The notes beneath the pieces were generated by a model. That model was given only the letters and a program-made list of their open reading frames with translations. It ran no database searches and was not told where the DNA came from. Made by a program: the position numbers and the translations under genes. 39,481 nt of DNA, from positions 1 to 39,481 of the forward strand of contig JASEJE010000029.1 of assembly GCA_030024085.1 (NCBI GenBank). The letters run 5' to 3'. How positions within the stretch are numbered: position 1 is the first letter of the stretch; every line of letters begins with the position of its first letter. The stretch comes from Bacillota bacterium (GTDB lineage: Bacteria > Bacillota > SHA-98 > UBA4971). This document shows, piece by piece, positions 16,517-24,657 of this stretch.

Positions 16517-16810
16517 TCATTGCTGGGCCGCCGGTGCACCCTGCGCCCCCGCAAGGGCAACGAGCTTCTTCGCGAGGCGGGACTTTCGTCGCGCCGCCTG
16601 GTTCTTGTGGATGACGCCCTTCTTGGCCGCCTTGTCTATGGCGCTCATAGCCTTCCGCAGGGCGGCCTCGGCCGCCGAAGCGTCACCCTGCCCGATCTGG
16701 GCCTCGTACTTCTTGACAGCGGTCTTGACAGACGATCTTGTTGACGCATTCCGCAGGGTGCGCACCCGGGCCACCCGGACTCTCTTCTCCGCCGACTTGA
16801 TGTTAGGCAA
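16517..16810 (-). CDS. rpsT: 30S ribosomal protein S20
   Basis: Small-subunit primary rRNA-binding protein S20, 97 residues, all-helical and highly basic. It begins PNIKSAEKRVRVARVRTLRNAS and contains AAKKGVIHKNQAARRKSRLAKK, both diagnostic. The initiator is TTG (16808-16810 on the minus strand) with AAGGGGG about 9 nt upstream; non-ATG starts are common in rpsT. The frame remains open upstream but family alignment fixes this start. The C-terminus carries an Ala/Gln-rich tail. It is the only gene I support on the minus strand. Confidence 0.96.
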   Translation of the reverse strand: MPNIKSAEKRVRVARVRTLRNASTRSSVKTAVKKYEAQIGQGDASAAEAALRKAMSAIDKAAKKGVIHKNQAARRKSRLAKKLVALAGAQGAPAAQQ

Positions 16811-16850
16811 ACACTTCAACCCCCTTGCAACTTGGCCGATCACGAAACCA

Positions 16851-16879
16851 ATTCTACCATGACCCGCCTTCGACTGCAA
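16851..16879 (-). promoter_or_regulatory. Sigma-A promoter of rpsT
   Basis: On the minus strand TTGCAG (16879-16874) and TAGAAT (16856-16851) are separated by 17 bp. The promoter lies about 40 bp upstream of the rpsT TTG start codon. Confidence 0.7.
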
Positions 16880-17016
16880 CACGCTTTCGCGTCGCGGCGC
16901 CGGGAATCGGTCATTCCCGGGATACCGGCAGGTGCCGATGGGCAGAATAGGTTGCAGACAGGGCTTACGCCCTCGGCTGCACACATTCTGCCGGCACGGA
17001 CGCGGAGGTCAAAGCG

Positions 17017-17349
17017 GTGCTGTTCGGGGCTGCGACGAGGTTCCTCGCGTGCACCGTCGTCGTGTTGAGCCTGAGTTATGTGATGCCCGGCTTCGCCGCC
17101 GGTGGCTTCTCCGGGGCGATACCCGCGGCCCTCGTCGCGGCGACGTCCGGGTACCTCGCCGAGGGCCTTTTCGTACACCGGCCGGGACCACTAGGCCGCG
17201 CGCTCGTGGGGTTCATCGCGGGCGGGTCCGGTGTCTACCTTACGCAGTTCCTCGTCCCCGGCATGACCGTGCCCTTGACCGGTGCGCTTCTCACCGGCAT
17301 CGCCGTGGGGGCCGTCGACCTGCTGGTGCCGGTTCAAACCAGGCAGTGA
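17017..17349 (+). CDS. Small hydrophobic membrane protein, phage-holin-like
   Basis: A 110-residue protein with three to four transmembrane segments (about 6-25, 30-48, 60-80 and 84-103) and almost no charged loops. A repeated design is visible: two halves each with a Gly/Ala-rich helix and a P-G turn (VMPGF and LVPGMT). Small proteins of this kind, often labelled phage holin family, occur next to gpr in Clostridia, but I cannot assign a function. GTG at 17017 has GGAGGT 7 nt upstream. It ends 43 bp before gpr and may be co-transcribed with it. Confidence 0.75.
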   Translation: MLFGAATRFLACTVVVLSLSYVMPGFAAGGFSGAIPAALVAATSGYLAEGLFVHRPGPLGRALVGFIAGGSGVYLTQFLVPGMTVPLTGALLTGIAVGAVDLLVPVQTRQ

Positions 17350-17392
17350 GTTCGTGGCTGCCAAAGCTGTCGCAAATGGAGGGTGATGACGG

Positions 17393-18472
17393 GTGCGCTT
17401 ATCCGGCAGGCGTAGCGTGCGTTCGAGCAGGGGTGGCGGCCTTCGCATCCCTGGCGGAGGCGTTGAAAAGCCCGGGGGTGGGTCCCGGGATGTTCTCTGG
17501 GATAGCTTCGGTGTAAGAACGGACCTCGCGATTGAGGCGCGCGAGCTGCTGTCACGTAGCACCGGCGCCGAGCTTCCGGGCGTCCTCTCGGAATCTGAAA
17601 GGACCCGGTACGCAACCGTAACCCGCGTCAAGGTCCTTACCGAAGAGGCCGAGAGGGCTCTTGGGAAAGTCCGGGGCAACTACATCACGATAGAGTCCCC
17701 ACATCTTCGCAGTAGCAGTAAGGAAGTCCAGGAGGAGCTCGCCCAGACCTTCGCCCGCGAGTTCCTACGGCTTGCCCCTCTCGCGCCTAACGCAACGGTG
17801 CTCGTGGCGGGCCTCGGCAACTGGCAGGCCACCCCCGACGCCCTCGGGCCGCGCACGGTGGAGTACCTCACCGTGACCCGGCATCTCCACGGTCTCGTCC
17901 CTCCGGAACTCCGGGGCGGAATGCGGCCGGTATGCGCGATCGCCCCGGGAGTGCTGGGCTTGACGGGGATCGAGACAGGCGAGATAATCCGTGGGATCGT
18001 GAGCAACGTCAGGCCGGACCTTGTCGTGGTGGTGGACGCCCTCGCCTCTATGTCCACGAGCCGACTGGGGACGACCATCCAGATGGGCGATACAGGGATC
18101 AGGCCGGGGTCCGGTGTGGGCAACAAACGTCTCGGGATCACCAGGGAGAGCCTGGGCGTGCCTGTGATTGCCGTCGGAGTGCCCACCGTGGTAGCCGCGG
18201 AGACCATCGCTCTCGACGCCATGGAGTTCATGCAGCGCCAGGCACCTGTGCCCGGCGGCGGACCGCGGCAGGGCGGGTCGGGTGCGCCGGGCGCGCCCGA
18301 GAGGCGGCAGTTCCTCAGGCAGGTGCTCGCACCGTACTTCGGGACTCTCGTCGTCACCCCCAAGGAAGTCGACGACCTCGTGGAGGACCTCGCCACCGTC
18401 GTCGCCGGCGGCCTCAACGCCGCTCTCCACCCGTCGATGGACTGGGACAAGATCCTCGCCTATCTCTCGTAG
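17393..18472 (+). CDS. gpr: Germination protease GPR
   Basis: Spore protease that degrades small acid-soluble spore proteins at germination. The 359-residue zymogen has the family core VRTDLAIEARELL at about 41, then VAGLGNWQATPDALGP, then VVVDALASMSTSRLGTTIQ and TGIRPGSGVGNKR. The aspartic-type active-site region around VVDALA is intact. The propeptide before RTDLA would be about 40 residues, against about 15 in B. megaterium, so either the propeptide is long (it is Gly/Arg-rich) or translation begins slightly later. GTG at 17393 has GGAGGG 9 nt upstream. A disordered Pro/Gly insertion occurs near residues 285-302. This gene is strong evidence for endospore formation. Confidence 0.95.
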   Translation: MRLSGRRSVRSSRGGGLRIPGGGVEKPGGGSRDVLWDSFGVRTDLAIEARELLSRSTGAELPGVLSESERTRYATVTRVKVLTEEAERALGKVRGNYITIESPHLRSSSKEVQEELAQTFAREFLRLAPLAPNATVLVAGLGNWQATPDALGPRTVEYLTVTRHLHGLVPPELRGGMRPVCAIAPGVLGLTGIETGEIIRGIVSNVRPDLVVVVDALASMSTSRLGTTIQMGDTGIRPGSGVGNKRLGITRESLGVPVIAVGVPTVVAAETIALDAMEFMQRQAPVPGGGPRQGGSGAPGAPERRQFLRQVLAPYFGTLVVTPKEVDDLVEDLATVVAGGLNAALHPSMDWDKILAYLS

Positions 18473-18570
18473 TCTAAACTCCACGCCCCGCTCATATAGA
18501 TGAGTTGAGCAGGCAGGGATCGCTCTGGACCGACTGGACAGGCAAGCCCTGCGGCCAGGAGGGTGGGGTT

Positions 18571-19890
18571 GTGTTGAGGTCTGCGTGGAGAAACCGAAGG
18601 TTGGCCTGGCGCCGCCGAAGGCGCATGCGGGGCGGCATGCTGGCTGACCGGCGGGCGGGCGCGGCGAAGCTGTGGGGTCCTGCTTTCCTGTACTCTGCAA
18701 TCTTGCTGGCTGGCCTGGGTATGGGCGTGGCCGGCTTTCTGGAGCTTGGGAGCGCGCCGGCCGATGGCGGGGTTCTCCCGGTATTCAGCGGGTTCCTTGT
18801 CGAGGGAGAAGACCGGCTCGCGGGGGTAACCGGAGCGTTCGTCAGCGCCATCGCGCCCCACGGGCTCGTGGAGAGCGCGATTCCGATGTTCGCGGGGGTA
18901 CGCAGGAGCGATGCGCTTGTCCCGGAGCCACCGTCGCAGGGGCTGCGGTCCATGGTGCTTGCCCTCTCCAGGGCTGACCTCCAGGATCCGGCGACGTTTC
19001 TGACCATAGGCATACCTGGGTTTCGAACATCCGAGAAGGCCACCTCCGCAGCTGCGAGGGAGGCGGGCGCCAATCGCGGGGCTGAAGCCCCTGTGATCCC
19101 GCCGCGGGGCGGGGTTGGCTTTCCCGACGAGGGGAGCACGATGGAACACTCTCCGGCGGACCGCGTCCGCCCGCCGCAGGAACCGCTGCCGCCGGTTGTG
19201 ATTCCACGTCCGCTGCCTGCCAGGCCTTCGCCGCAAGAGCACCGGATCCCGACCAGCGGGTGGGGGGACAAACCTCTTGTGTTCATCTATCATTCGCACA
19301 GTTCTGAAGCGTACCGGCTGACCTCAGGAGCGGATCATGTCTGGGGCAGTGACGAAGGGGTCATCACCGTGGGCGATGTGCTCGCGAAAGCCCTTGAGGA
19401 GAAATACAACATCCCCGTCGTGCATTCGCGCAAGGTCCATGACTATCCGGTCTGGAGGGAGGCGTACATCAATTCCTACAAGACCGTGTCCGAGGCCCTT
19501 CAGAAACACCCCACGGTGGAGATGGTATTCGACGTGCACAGGGACGCCGGCACGATGCGCCTTTCGGGCGCGCCCACGGTGGAGATAAGCGGCCGAAAGG
19601 CGGCGCGCGTGTTCATTGTGGTAACCACTGACCGCTTCGGGCTCCCCCACCCGAACTGGCGCGAGAACCTGGCGTTCGCGTATTATCTCAACGCGAAGAT
19701 AGATGAGATGTACCCGGGACTTTCGCGGGGCATCAACGTCCGCGACGACGCCAGGTGGAACCAGCACGTCCACAACAGGGCGGTCATCCTCGAGATCGGC
19801 TGCGAGCAGAACACGAGGCAGGAGGCGGAGGCTTCCGCGCTTTGCCTCGCGGACGTCATCGTATCCGTGCTGGGGGACATCCAGCGATGA
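18571..19890 (+). CDS. spoIIP: Stage II sporulation protein P (peptidoglycan amidase/endopeptidase)
   Basis: Membrane-anchored cell-wall hydrolase that works with SpoIID and SpoIIM in engulfment of the forespore. The 439-residue protein has a basic N-terminus, a transmembrane anchor at about 34-55 and a variable Pro-rich linker (about 190-225). The catalytic domain follows with zinc-type motifs H241-S-H243-SSE, D321-V-H323-RD and E408-IGCEQNT. GTG at 18571 was chosen since GGAGGG lies 7 nt upstream; an in-frame TTG at 18505 has no ribosome site. gpr followed by spoIIP is the standard order, but lepA and hemW, which usually come next, are missing. Confidence 0.95.
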   Translation: MLRSAWRNRRLAWRRRRRMRGGMLADRRAGAAKLWGPAFLYSAILLAGLGMGVAGFLELGSAPADGGVLPVFSGFLVEGEDRLAGVTGAFVSAIAPHGLVESAIPMFAGVRRSDALVPEPPSQGLRSMVLALSRADLQDPATFLTIGIPGFRTSEKATSAAAREAGANRGAEAPVIPPRGGVGFPDEGSTMEHSPADRVRPPQEPLPPVVIPRPLPARPSPQEHRIPTSGWGDKPLVFIYHSHSSEAYRLTSGADHVWGSDEGVITVGDVLAKALEEKYNIPVVHSRKVHDYPVWREAYINSYKTVSEALQKHPTVEMVFDVHRDAGTMRLSGAPTVEISGRKAARVFIVVTTDRFGLPHPNWRENLAFAYYLNAKIDEMYPGLSRGINVRDDARWNQHVHNRAVILEIGCEQNTRQEAEASALCLADVIVSVLGDIQR

Positions 19891-20501
19891 GGTACGCGGA
19901 CGCCGCCCGGGTGGCCGCCTGGCCTCTGTGCGTCGTTCTCTTCGTTGCCCTCACCGCTTGCGGGCTGCATATTGCGGAACGGGCGCAGCACGACCTCGTC
20001 GGGGTGGACATGCCTGTGTCGTCTGTGAACATCCAGAGGCTTGGAGAACGCATCTACCGGGTCACCCTGCTCGGCGCCGCGTATCGCGTGGACCTCGGCC
20101 ACGAGGTGGCCACTGCCCGACGGGCCGTGATGGAGACATCGGCGGTTTCCCGCAAGATGGCCCGTCGGGCGGTCGCGGTTGCAAGGCTGGTCGCCTCGAC
20201 GCTGGTCTCAGCCCTGAACGAAGCGAGTTCACGGCTCCGGGCGCGGCGACCCGACGATCAGGGTGCCGGAGGCAAGTCGCCGAGGTCCGAGACCCATCTG
20301 CAGTCTCAGCAGCAGCAGCAGCGGCCCCAATCCCAATCCCAGTCCCAATCCCAATCCCAGGCGCAGCCGCAACGGTCGCAGATGCAACCGCCGCCGCGGA
20401 CCGACCCACAGTCACAGCGCAGGCACGCAGCGGGCGGAAGGCAGGAGGGGGCGCGCCCTGCGTCGAAAAGGGTCCTCGAAGAGTGGATACGACCTGAATG
20501 A
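19887..20501 (+). CDS. Uncharacterised protein with N-terminal anchor and Gln/Ser-rich tail
   Basis: A 204-residue protein starting at an ATGA overlap with the spoIIP stop, so translationally coupled to it. Residues 7-26 form a hydrophobic segment ending in TACG, which could be a signal anchor or a lipoprotein site (LTAC). A short globular part follows (VGVDMPVSSVNIQRLGERIYRVTLLGAAYRVDLG). A helical stretch comes next, then a low-complexity Gln/Ser/Pro-rich region from about residue 138. I recognise no family. Coupling to spoIIP suggests a sporulation or envelope role, which is an inference. Confidence 0.7.
   Translation: MRYADAARVAAWPLCVVLFVALTACGLHIAERAQHDLVGVDMPVSSVNIQRLGERIYRVTLLGAAYRVDLGHEVATARRAVMETSAVSRKMARRAVAVARLVASTLVSALNEASSRLRARRPDDQGAGGKSPRSETHLQSQQQQQRPQSQSQSQSQSQAQPQRSQMQPPPRTDPQSQRRHAAGGRQEGARPASKRVLEEWIRPE
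20307..20360 (+). repeat. In-frame CAG and CCCARY short tandem repeats
   Basis: Five CAG trinucleotides (20307-20321) are followed by six hexanucleotide units of the form CCCAAT or CCCAGT (20326-20360). They encode the poly-Gln and Gln-Ser runs in the tail of the preceding protein. Both unit lengths are multiples of three, so copy-number change would alter tail length without a frameshift. Confidence 0.85.
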
Positions 20502-20523
20502 CTTGAGGAGGCGGGAAGTCGCA

Positions 20524-20949
20524 GTGTATTGCATCACCCACTTTCTCGCCGGCGCCATCGTGGGAGCGTCAATGCCCGGCCCGCTCGGCGCTGCCTGCGC
20601 GGGGCTCGTGAGCCACGCCGTGCTCGACGCTGTGCCCCACTCGGATTACGGCCGGGCGTGGCAGGGGGTGATTGACGTCGCCTGCGCGGGGCTCGTGGCC
20701 CTGGTCATCCTGATGGCGGGGGCCGACGTCCGCGCTGTGGCCGGCGGGGTCGGTGGGGCCTTACCCGACATCGAGGTTGCGGCCGCCTTCCTGTTCCCGG
20801 GCGCGTACAGGCCGCACGGCCGCCTTCGCCTGGTCTTTCCGAGCCATAGCGGCTTTCTGGGCCACGGACGTCTCGCATTCCCGTGGGGCGTCCTCACTCA
20901 GGTCGTCGCCATCGCCGGGCTCGCAGCGCTGTTCCTGTGGGCATTCTGA
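20524..20949 (+). CDS. Small integral membrane protein with HxxLDxxPHxD motif
   Basis: A 141-residue hydrophobic protein with three to four transmembrane segments. The pattern HFLAGAIVGA, then SHAVLDAVPHSDYG, then GALPDIEVAAA and FPSHSGFLGH resembles membrane-bound metal-dependent hydrolase-like proteins (DUF457/YdjM type), whose His/Asp residues are arranged similarly. A catalytic activity is not established. GTG at 20524 has GGAGG 12 nt upstream; an in-frame TTG at 20503 is the alternative but would overlap that site. The gene occupies the place of hemW before hrcA and lies just after the Gln-rich protein gene. Confidence 0.75.
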   Translation: MYCITHFLAGAIVGASMPGPLGAACAGLVSHAVLDAVPHSDYGRAWQGVIDVACAGLVALVILMAGADVRAVAGGVGGALPDIEVAAAFLFPGAYRPHGRLRLVFPSHSGFLGHGRLAFPWGVLTQVVAIAGLAALFLWAF

Positions 20950-21075
20950 GCCCGGGCTCGGGGGGGCTTGCCGCAATCTGACAGTGGGTCGGGGTTGGCA
21001 GGCGTGGGCTGGATTGGTCCGCGCGCCACGCGGAAAAGCGGAGAAAGCGCGCGGAGAAGACCGGAGAAAACGCGC

Positions 21076-21105
21076 TTGACAAAGGCCGAAACAGGGTGGT
21101 ATGTT
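21076..21105 (+). promoter_or_regulatory. Heat-shock operon promoter (sigma-A type)
   Basis: A perfect TTGACA (21076-21081) and TATGTT (21100-21105), matching TATAAT at four of six positions, are spaced by 18 bp. The CIRCE operator begins 13 bp after the -10 box, so bound HrcA would overlap the transcription start. Confidence 0.75.
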
Positions 21106-21118
21106 TATCGCGGGAAGT

Positions 21119-21145
21119 TTAGCACTCTGGCCGTGCGAGTGCTAA
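21119..21145 (+). promoter_or_regulatory. CIRCE operator (HrcA binding site)
   Basis: TTAGCACTC, nine bases, then GAGTGCTAA: a perfect match to the CIRCE consensus. It lies just before the hrcA ribosome site (GGAGGAGG at 21147). It predicts autoregulation of hrcA and heat induction of the chaperone genes behind it. It is the only CIRCE in the window. Confidence 0.97.
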
Positions 21146-21161
21146 CGGAGGAGGATCCGCC

Positions 21162-22211
21162 ATGGGCTTCCAGCCGGTGATGGACGCCAGAAAAAAGCGG
21201 ATACTGGAAGCAGTCACCGACGATTACATCAGCACCGCTGAGCCGGTGGGGTCGCGCACGATCGCGCGCAGGTACAACCTGGGGGTCAGCCCCGCAACCA
21301 TCAGGAACGAGATGGCGGACCTCGAGGAGTCTGGTTACCTCGAGCAGCCTCACACGTCAGCAGGGCGCATCCCGTCGGAGAAAGGTTACCGGTTCTACGT
21401 GGATTTCATCATGAAGCGGAAACCCGTCTCCGAGGAGGAGAGGGCGCGCATCAGACGCGCCCTGGCGGAAAGGCGGCGCGAGATCGACCTCATAGTCGAG
21501 GAGACCGCGAGGATACTCGCATACCTGTCGAGGTACGCTGCGTTTGTGCTCTCCCCGATCTCCAGGGCGGGCGTGTTCCGGAGGATCGAACTCATGCCGG
21601 TCGACGGCCAGACCGTGCTGGTCGTTCTCATCATCGACCCCGGTTTCGTGCGCACGCACTTGATAGCGACGTCTCGCACGCTCACGAGGGAGCAGCTTGC
21701 GAACATCGCGGAGTTTCTGAACTTGCGCCTCGCTGGTCTGTCGCTGTCTCACATAGGCTCGTCGTTGCTACGCGAGATCAAGGAGGAGCTGGACGATTAC
21801 AACACCCTCGTCGATGCCGCCATCGAGGCCATTGCACGTTTTCTCGAAAACCGCCACGAGGAGCAGATATACAGCGATGGCCAGGTCAACCTCCTCGAGC
21901 AGCCGGAGTTTCAGGACATCCTGAAAGCCAGGAGCGTGCTGGAGTTTTTTGCCGAAGACGACGCTCTGCGTAGCCTGCTCTCAGGTGCGGCTGAGGTGGG
22001 CGGCGTGACGGTGACCATCGGCCGCGAAGCGGGCCATCCCAGCATGGGCATGTGCAGCATGGTGAGCGCTCCGTATGAGGTGCGGGGCGTGCGTATGGGT
22101 GCGCTGGGCGTGGTGGGCCCGACACGCATGCATTACTCGCGTGTCGTGGCTCTGGTTGAACTAGTCGCGGAGAACCTTGGCGATGTTCTGACGAGGATCC
22201 TCGTCACGTGA
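21162..22211 (+). CDS. hrcA: Heat-inducible transcription repressor HrcA
   Basis: Represses class I heat-shock genes by binding CIRCE; its folding depends on a chaperonin, usually GroEL. The 349-residue protein has an N-terminal winged helix (RKKRILEAVTDDYISTAEPVGSRTIARRY and VSPATIRNEMADLEESGYLEQPHTSAGRIPSEKGYRFYVD), a GAF-like middle domain and the C-terminal SMVSAPYEVRGVRMGALGVVGPTRMHYSRV signature. The start ATG has GGAGGAGG 7 nt upstream. As the first gene after CIRCE it heads an operon with an archaeal-type chaperonin, grpE, dnaK and dnaJ. groES/groEL are not in this window, so which chaperonin matures HrcA here is open. Confidence 0.97.
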   Translation: MGFQPVMDARKKRILEAVTDDYISTAEPVGSRTIARRYNLGVSPATIRNEMADLEESGYLEQPHTSAGRIPSEKGYRFYVDFIMKRKPVSEEERARIRRALAERRREIDLIVEETARILAYLSRYAAFVLSPISRAGVFRRIELMPVDGQTVLVVLIIDPGFVRTHLIATSRTLTREQLANIAEFLNLRLAGLSLSHIGSSLLREIKEELDDYNTLVDAAIEAIARFLENRHEEQIYSDGQVNLLEQPEFQDILKARSVLEFFAEDDALRSLLSGAAEVGGVTVTIGREAGHPSMGMCSMVSAPYEVRGVRMGALGVVGPTRMHYSRVVALVELVAENLGDVLTRILVT

Positions 22212-22217
22212 AAGATC

Positions 22218-22248
22218 CCGACGGCTACCGGGTGCCATCGGCGTTTTT
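22218..22248 (+). terminator. Terminator-like hairpin between hrcA and the chaperonin gene
   Basis: CCGACGGC (22218-22225) pairs with GCCATCGG (22234-22241) except for one central mismatch, around an 8-nt loop. It is followed by CGTTTTT. It begins 7 nt after the hrcA stop. As the downstream genes would otherwise share the CIRCE promoter, it may be a partial terminator or a processing site that sets the hrcA-to-chaperone ratio. Confidence 0.55.
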
Positions 22249-22255
22249 CCGGCGC

Positions 22256-22282
22256 ATGGGGTTAAGGTCAGCTTAGCCCCAT
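22256..22282 (+). promoter_or_regulatory. 11-bp inverted repeat upstream of the chaperonin gene
   Basis: ATGGGGTTAAG (22256-22266) and CTTAGCCCCAT (22272-22282) are complementary apart from one G-U position, with a 5-nt spacer. The repeat lies 8 bp after the terminator-like hairpin and about 30 bp before the TTG start. It could be an RNA hairpin or the operator of an unknown regulator. It does not match CIRCE. Confidence 0.6.
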
Positions 22283-22312
22283 CAAACTGTTTCGGGGGAG
22301 AGAGGGGTCTTC

Positions 22313-23875
22313 TTGAGCGAGGCGCGGAAGTCGACTGAGACCGGGGGAAGCGAGAGATTGGCGGCACTCGTCTCCAACGCCGCCGCACTCCGGGCGGTCG
22401 CGTCTGCTGTCGAGGGAACCATCGGTCCCAAGGGGCTGGATACCATGCTTGTGGACCGCTTCGGGGACGTGGTGGTGACCAACGATGGCTGCACGATACT
22501 TGAACGGATGGAGGCCACCCATCCGGCGGCGAGGATGCTTATAAACGTCGCCAGGGCGCAGCAGGAGGAGATCGGCGACGGCACCACAACCGCCACCATC
22601 ATGGCGAGCGCCATCGTGCAGGCGGGCCTCGACGTGGTGGCCGAGGGCGTGCCCGTTCCGCGCCTCATAGAGGGAGTGAGACTCGCCGCGAAGGCCGCCC
22701 TTGATGCGCTGGAGGAGTCGTCGCGGCCGCTGCGTGGACCCGATGATCCGCTTCTCCTCCGCGTGGCGCACACGGCGGGAAGGGGCCATGAGGACATAGC
22801 CATGCTCGCGGTGGAGGCCGCGAGACTCGTGGGCAAGGCGAGCCTCCTCGACCCCGCCTTCCGACTGCGGGACGCCATCGTGGCCCAGGAAGGCGCGAAG
22901 AGTGAGGTCTTCATGGGCGTCATAGTGAAGCGCGGCAGGCAGAACAGGCACATGCCCGGGGGGGCGGCCCCCGCAAGGATCCTGATACTCGATGACGCCC
23001 TGGAACCTGAGAAACTCGATGCAGAAGCGCTCGCTACTGAGCTCGGAATTGAAAGACACCTTGCGCTGCAGGATGAATTCGAGCGCAACTTGAGACGGCT
23101 CGTGGCGTGCGGGGTCAACGTGATTCTCGTGGACCGCGGGACGTCGGACATCGCCGAGGATATCCTGACAGACGCAGGGGTCCTGGTGGCTACAAGGGTG
23201 TCCTGGCGGGACCTCCTGCGAGTGGCTGAGCACACCGGCGCCCGTCCTGTGAAGCGCGCCTGGCTTGCCAGGCCCCCGGACGAGATCGAGAAGGTCGTTG
23301 GGGCGGCCGACAGGGTGTATGAGGACGAGAAGCTGTCGGAGATCCGCGTCGTGGGCGGGCGCGGCAAGCCCATGGCCACGATTGTGGTGGGTGCCGCGAC
23401 GAGCGACGTCGTTGGGGAGCGCGAGCGCATCGCCCATGACGCCGTCTCGGCGGTCCAGGCTGCGGTGGCAGGCGGGGTCGTTCCAGGCGGCGGCGCGGCC
23501 GAGATCGCGGCCGCAAGGCGCCTTCTCGCTGTGAGACAAGAGGTGAAGGGCATGACGGCCTACGGCGTCGACTGCGTCATGGCGGCGCTTCGCCGCCCGC
23601 TGGCCCAGATCGTGCAGAACGCCGGCTATAACCCGCTCGAGAAGGTCGAAGAAGTGATCGCGGCCCAGGGAGATACGGGCGACGACAGCCTCGCCGTGAA
23701 CTGCGATACGGGTGAGATAGCCGACATGGTCGCCCTCGGGGTCGTGGACCCCACCCTGGTGAAGGTATACGCGTTGAGGGCGGCGGCCGAGGTCGGCGAG
23801 GCGGTGCTGAGGATTGACAGGATAGTGAAAAAGAGAGAGGATAACGTGGGTGAATCGAAGGAGGCAGACACGTGA
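22313..23875 (+). CDS. Archaeal-like (group III / thermosome-type) chaperonin
   Basis: ATP-dependent protein-folding chaperonin of the thermosome/CCT architecture rather than GroEL. The 520-residue sequence shows the thermosome motifs [10 protein letters not shown] at 36-44, VTNDGCTIL, the phosphate loop GDGTTT at 88-93, the apical [20 protein letters not shown] stretch, [27 protein letters not shown] and [18 protein letters not shown]. It would have a built-in lid and need no GroES. Location between hrcA and grpE is the arrangement described for bacterial group III chaperonins, as in Carboxydothermus hydrogenoformans. The start is TTG with AGGGG upstream. It overlaps grpE by 4 nt, so expression is coupled to DnaK-system genes. 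The Gly-Met-rich C-terminal tail of other chaperonins is absent. Confidence 0.95.
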   Translation: MSEARKSTETGGSERLAALVSNAAALRAVASAVEGTIGPKGLDTMLVDRFGDVVVTNDGCTILERMEATHPAARMLINVARAQQEEIGDGTTTATIMASAIVQAGLDVVAEGVPVPRLIEGVRLAAKAALDALEESSRPLRGPDDPLLLRVAHTAGRGHEDIAMLAVEAARLVGKASLLDPAFRLRDAIVAQEGAKSEVFMGVIVKRGRQNRHMPGGAAPARILILDDALEPEKLDAEALATELGIERHLALQDEFERNLRRLVACGVNVILVDRGTSDIAEDILTDAGVLVATRVSWRDLLRVAEHTGARPVKRAWLARPPDEIEKVVGAADRVYEDEKLSEIRVVGGRGKPMATIVVGAATSDVVGERERIAHDAVSAVQAAVAGGVVPGGGAAEIAAARRLLAVRQEVKGMTAYGVDCVMAALRRPLAQIVQNAGYNPLEKVEEVIAAQGDTGDDSLAVNCDTGEIADMVALGVVDPTLVKVYALRAAAEVGEAVLRIDRIVKKREDNVGESKEADT

Positions 23876-24516
23876 GCGAGGAGGCTTGTGGGGCTCAGGG
23901 CGGCGAACCCGCCGCCGAGCAAGCGGAAGGCACGCAGGAGGCCTCCGCGGCCCAGGTGGATCTCGAAGCCGAGCTTCGTCAGGAGATAGCCCTCAAGGAG
24001 AAGTACCTCGCGGGCTGGCAACGCGCCCAGGCTGACCTGGAGAACCTGAAGAAGCGTGTGGCGCGCGAACAGGCGGAGATCCGCGCGGTCGTCGTGGAGG
24101 CGTTCGTCAAGAACATGCTCCCAGCCCTCGACAGCCTGGAGCGGGCAACAAAGCATGCGAGGAGCAGCGGGGCCGACGATAGTACAACGCAAGGCCTGGG
24201 TCTCGTGATGAACAAGTTTCTGGAGTGCCTCGAGAGAGAGGGCATAACGCCGATCTCGGCCTCGGGGGAACCGTACGACCCCATGAGGCACGAGGCCATA
24301 CTGCGCGTGCCGACCGCAGAAGTGGAGGAAGGCACCGTTCTGGATGAGGTCCAGCGAGGTTACGCATCGAAGGATCGCGTCATCAGGCCCGCGCTCGTCA
24401 CCGTTGCGTGCAGGCCGACCGCGGAGCCCGAGGAGGCTGCATATGGTGCCGGAGGAGACCAGGAACCCGACGGGCGCGGACAGCCGGGAAACGGCGATGC
24501 CGGGGCCGGTGAATAG
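23872..24516 (+). CDS. grpE: Nucleotide exchange factor GrpE
   Basis: Releases ADP from DnaK. The 214-residue protein has an acidic disordered N-terminus, a long coiled coil (about 30-75: ELRQEIALKEKYLAGWQRAQADLENLKKRVAREQ) and the beta-domain with YDPMRHEAILRVPTAEVEEGTVLDEVQRGYASKDRVIRPALVTV. GTG at 23872 overlaps the chaperonin stop and has AAGGAGG 8 nt upstream. The C-terminal 30 residues are a Gly/Glu-rich tail. A gap of 141 bp without recognisable signals separates it from dnaK. Confidence 0.96.
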   Translation: MSEEACGAQGGEPAAEQAEGTQEASAAQVDLEAELRQEIALKEKYLAGWQRAQADLENLKKRVAREQAEIRAVVVEAFVKNMLPALDSLERATKHARSSGADDSTTQGLGLVMNKFLECLEREGITPISASGEPYDPMRHEAILRVPTAEVEEGTVLDEVQRGYASKDRVIRPALVTVACRPTAEPEEAAYGAGGDQEPDGRGQPGNGDAGAGE

Positions 24517-24657
24517 TGAGCAAGGTAAGCGCCGGCTGACCATTGGTCGCCGCGGTGGCGCCAGGGTTCGGGGCGACGGAAGAGAAGTGGCGCCGATATC
24601 GTGAAGGTGTGGTGCTCGGCGCTTCCGGGATATAGCAGAAGACGAGGGGGTAAGACG

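Noticed and set aside
18474-18501. Sigma-E promoter for spoIIP (CATATAGAT with an upstream TAAACT)
   Set aside because: The -10-like box is fair but the -35 part and the spacing are poor. It is plausible biologically yet too weak to annotate.
20307-20360. CRISPR-like or satellite array
   Set aside because: The repeats are 3- and 6-bp units inside a coding frame without spacers. No direct repeat plus spacer pattern exists anywhere in the window.
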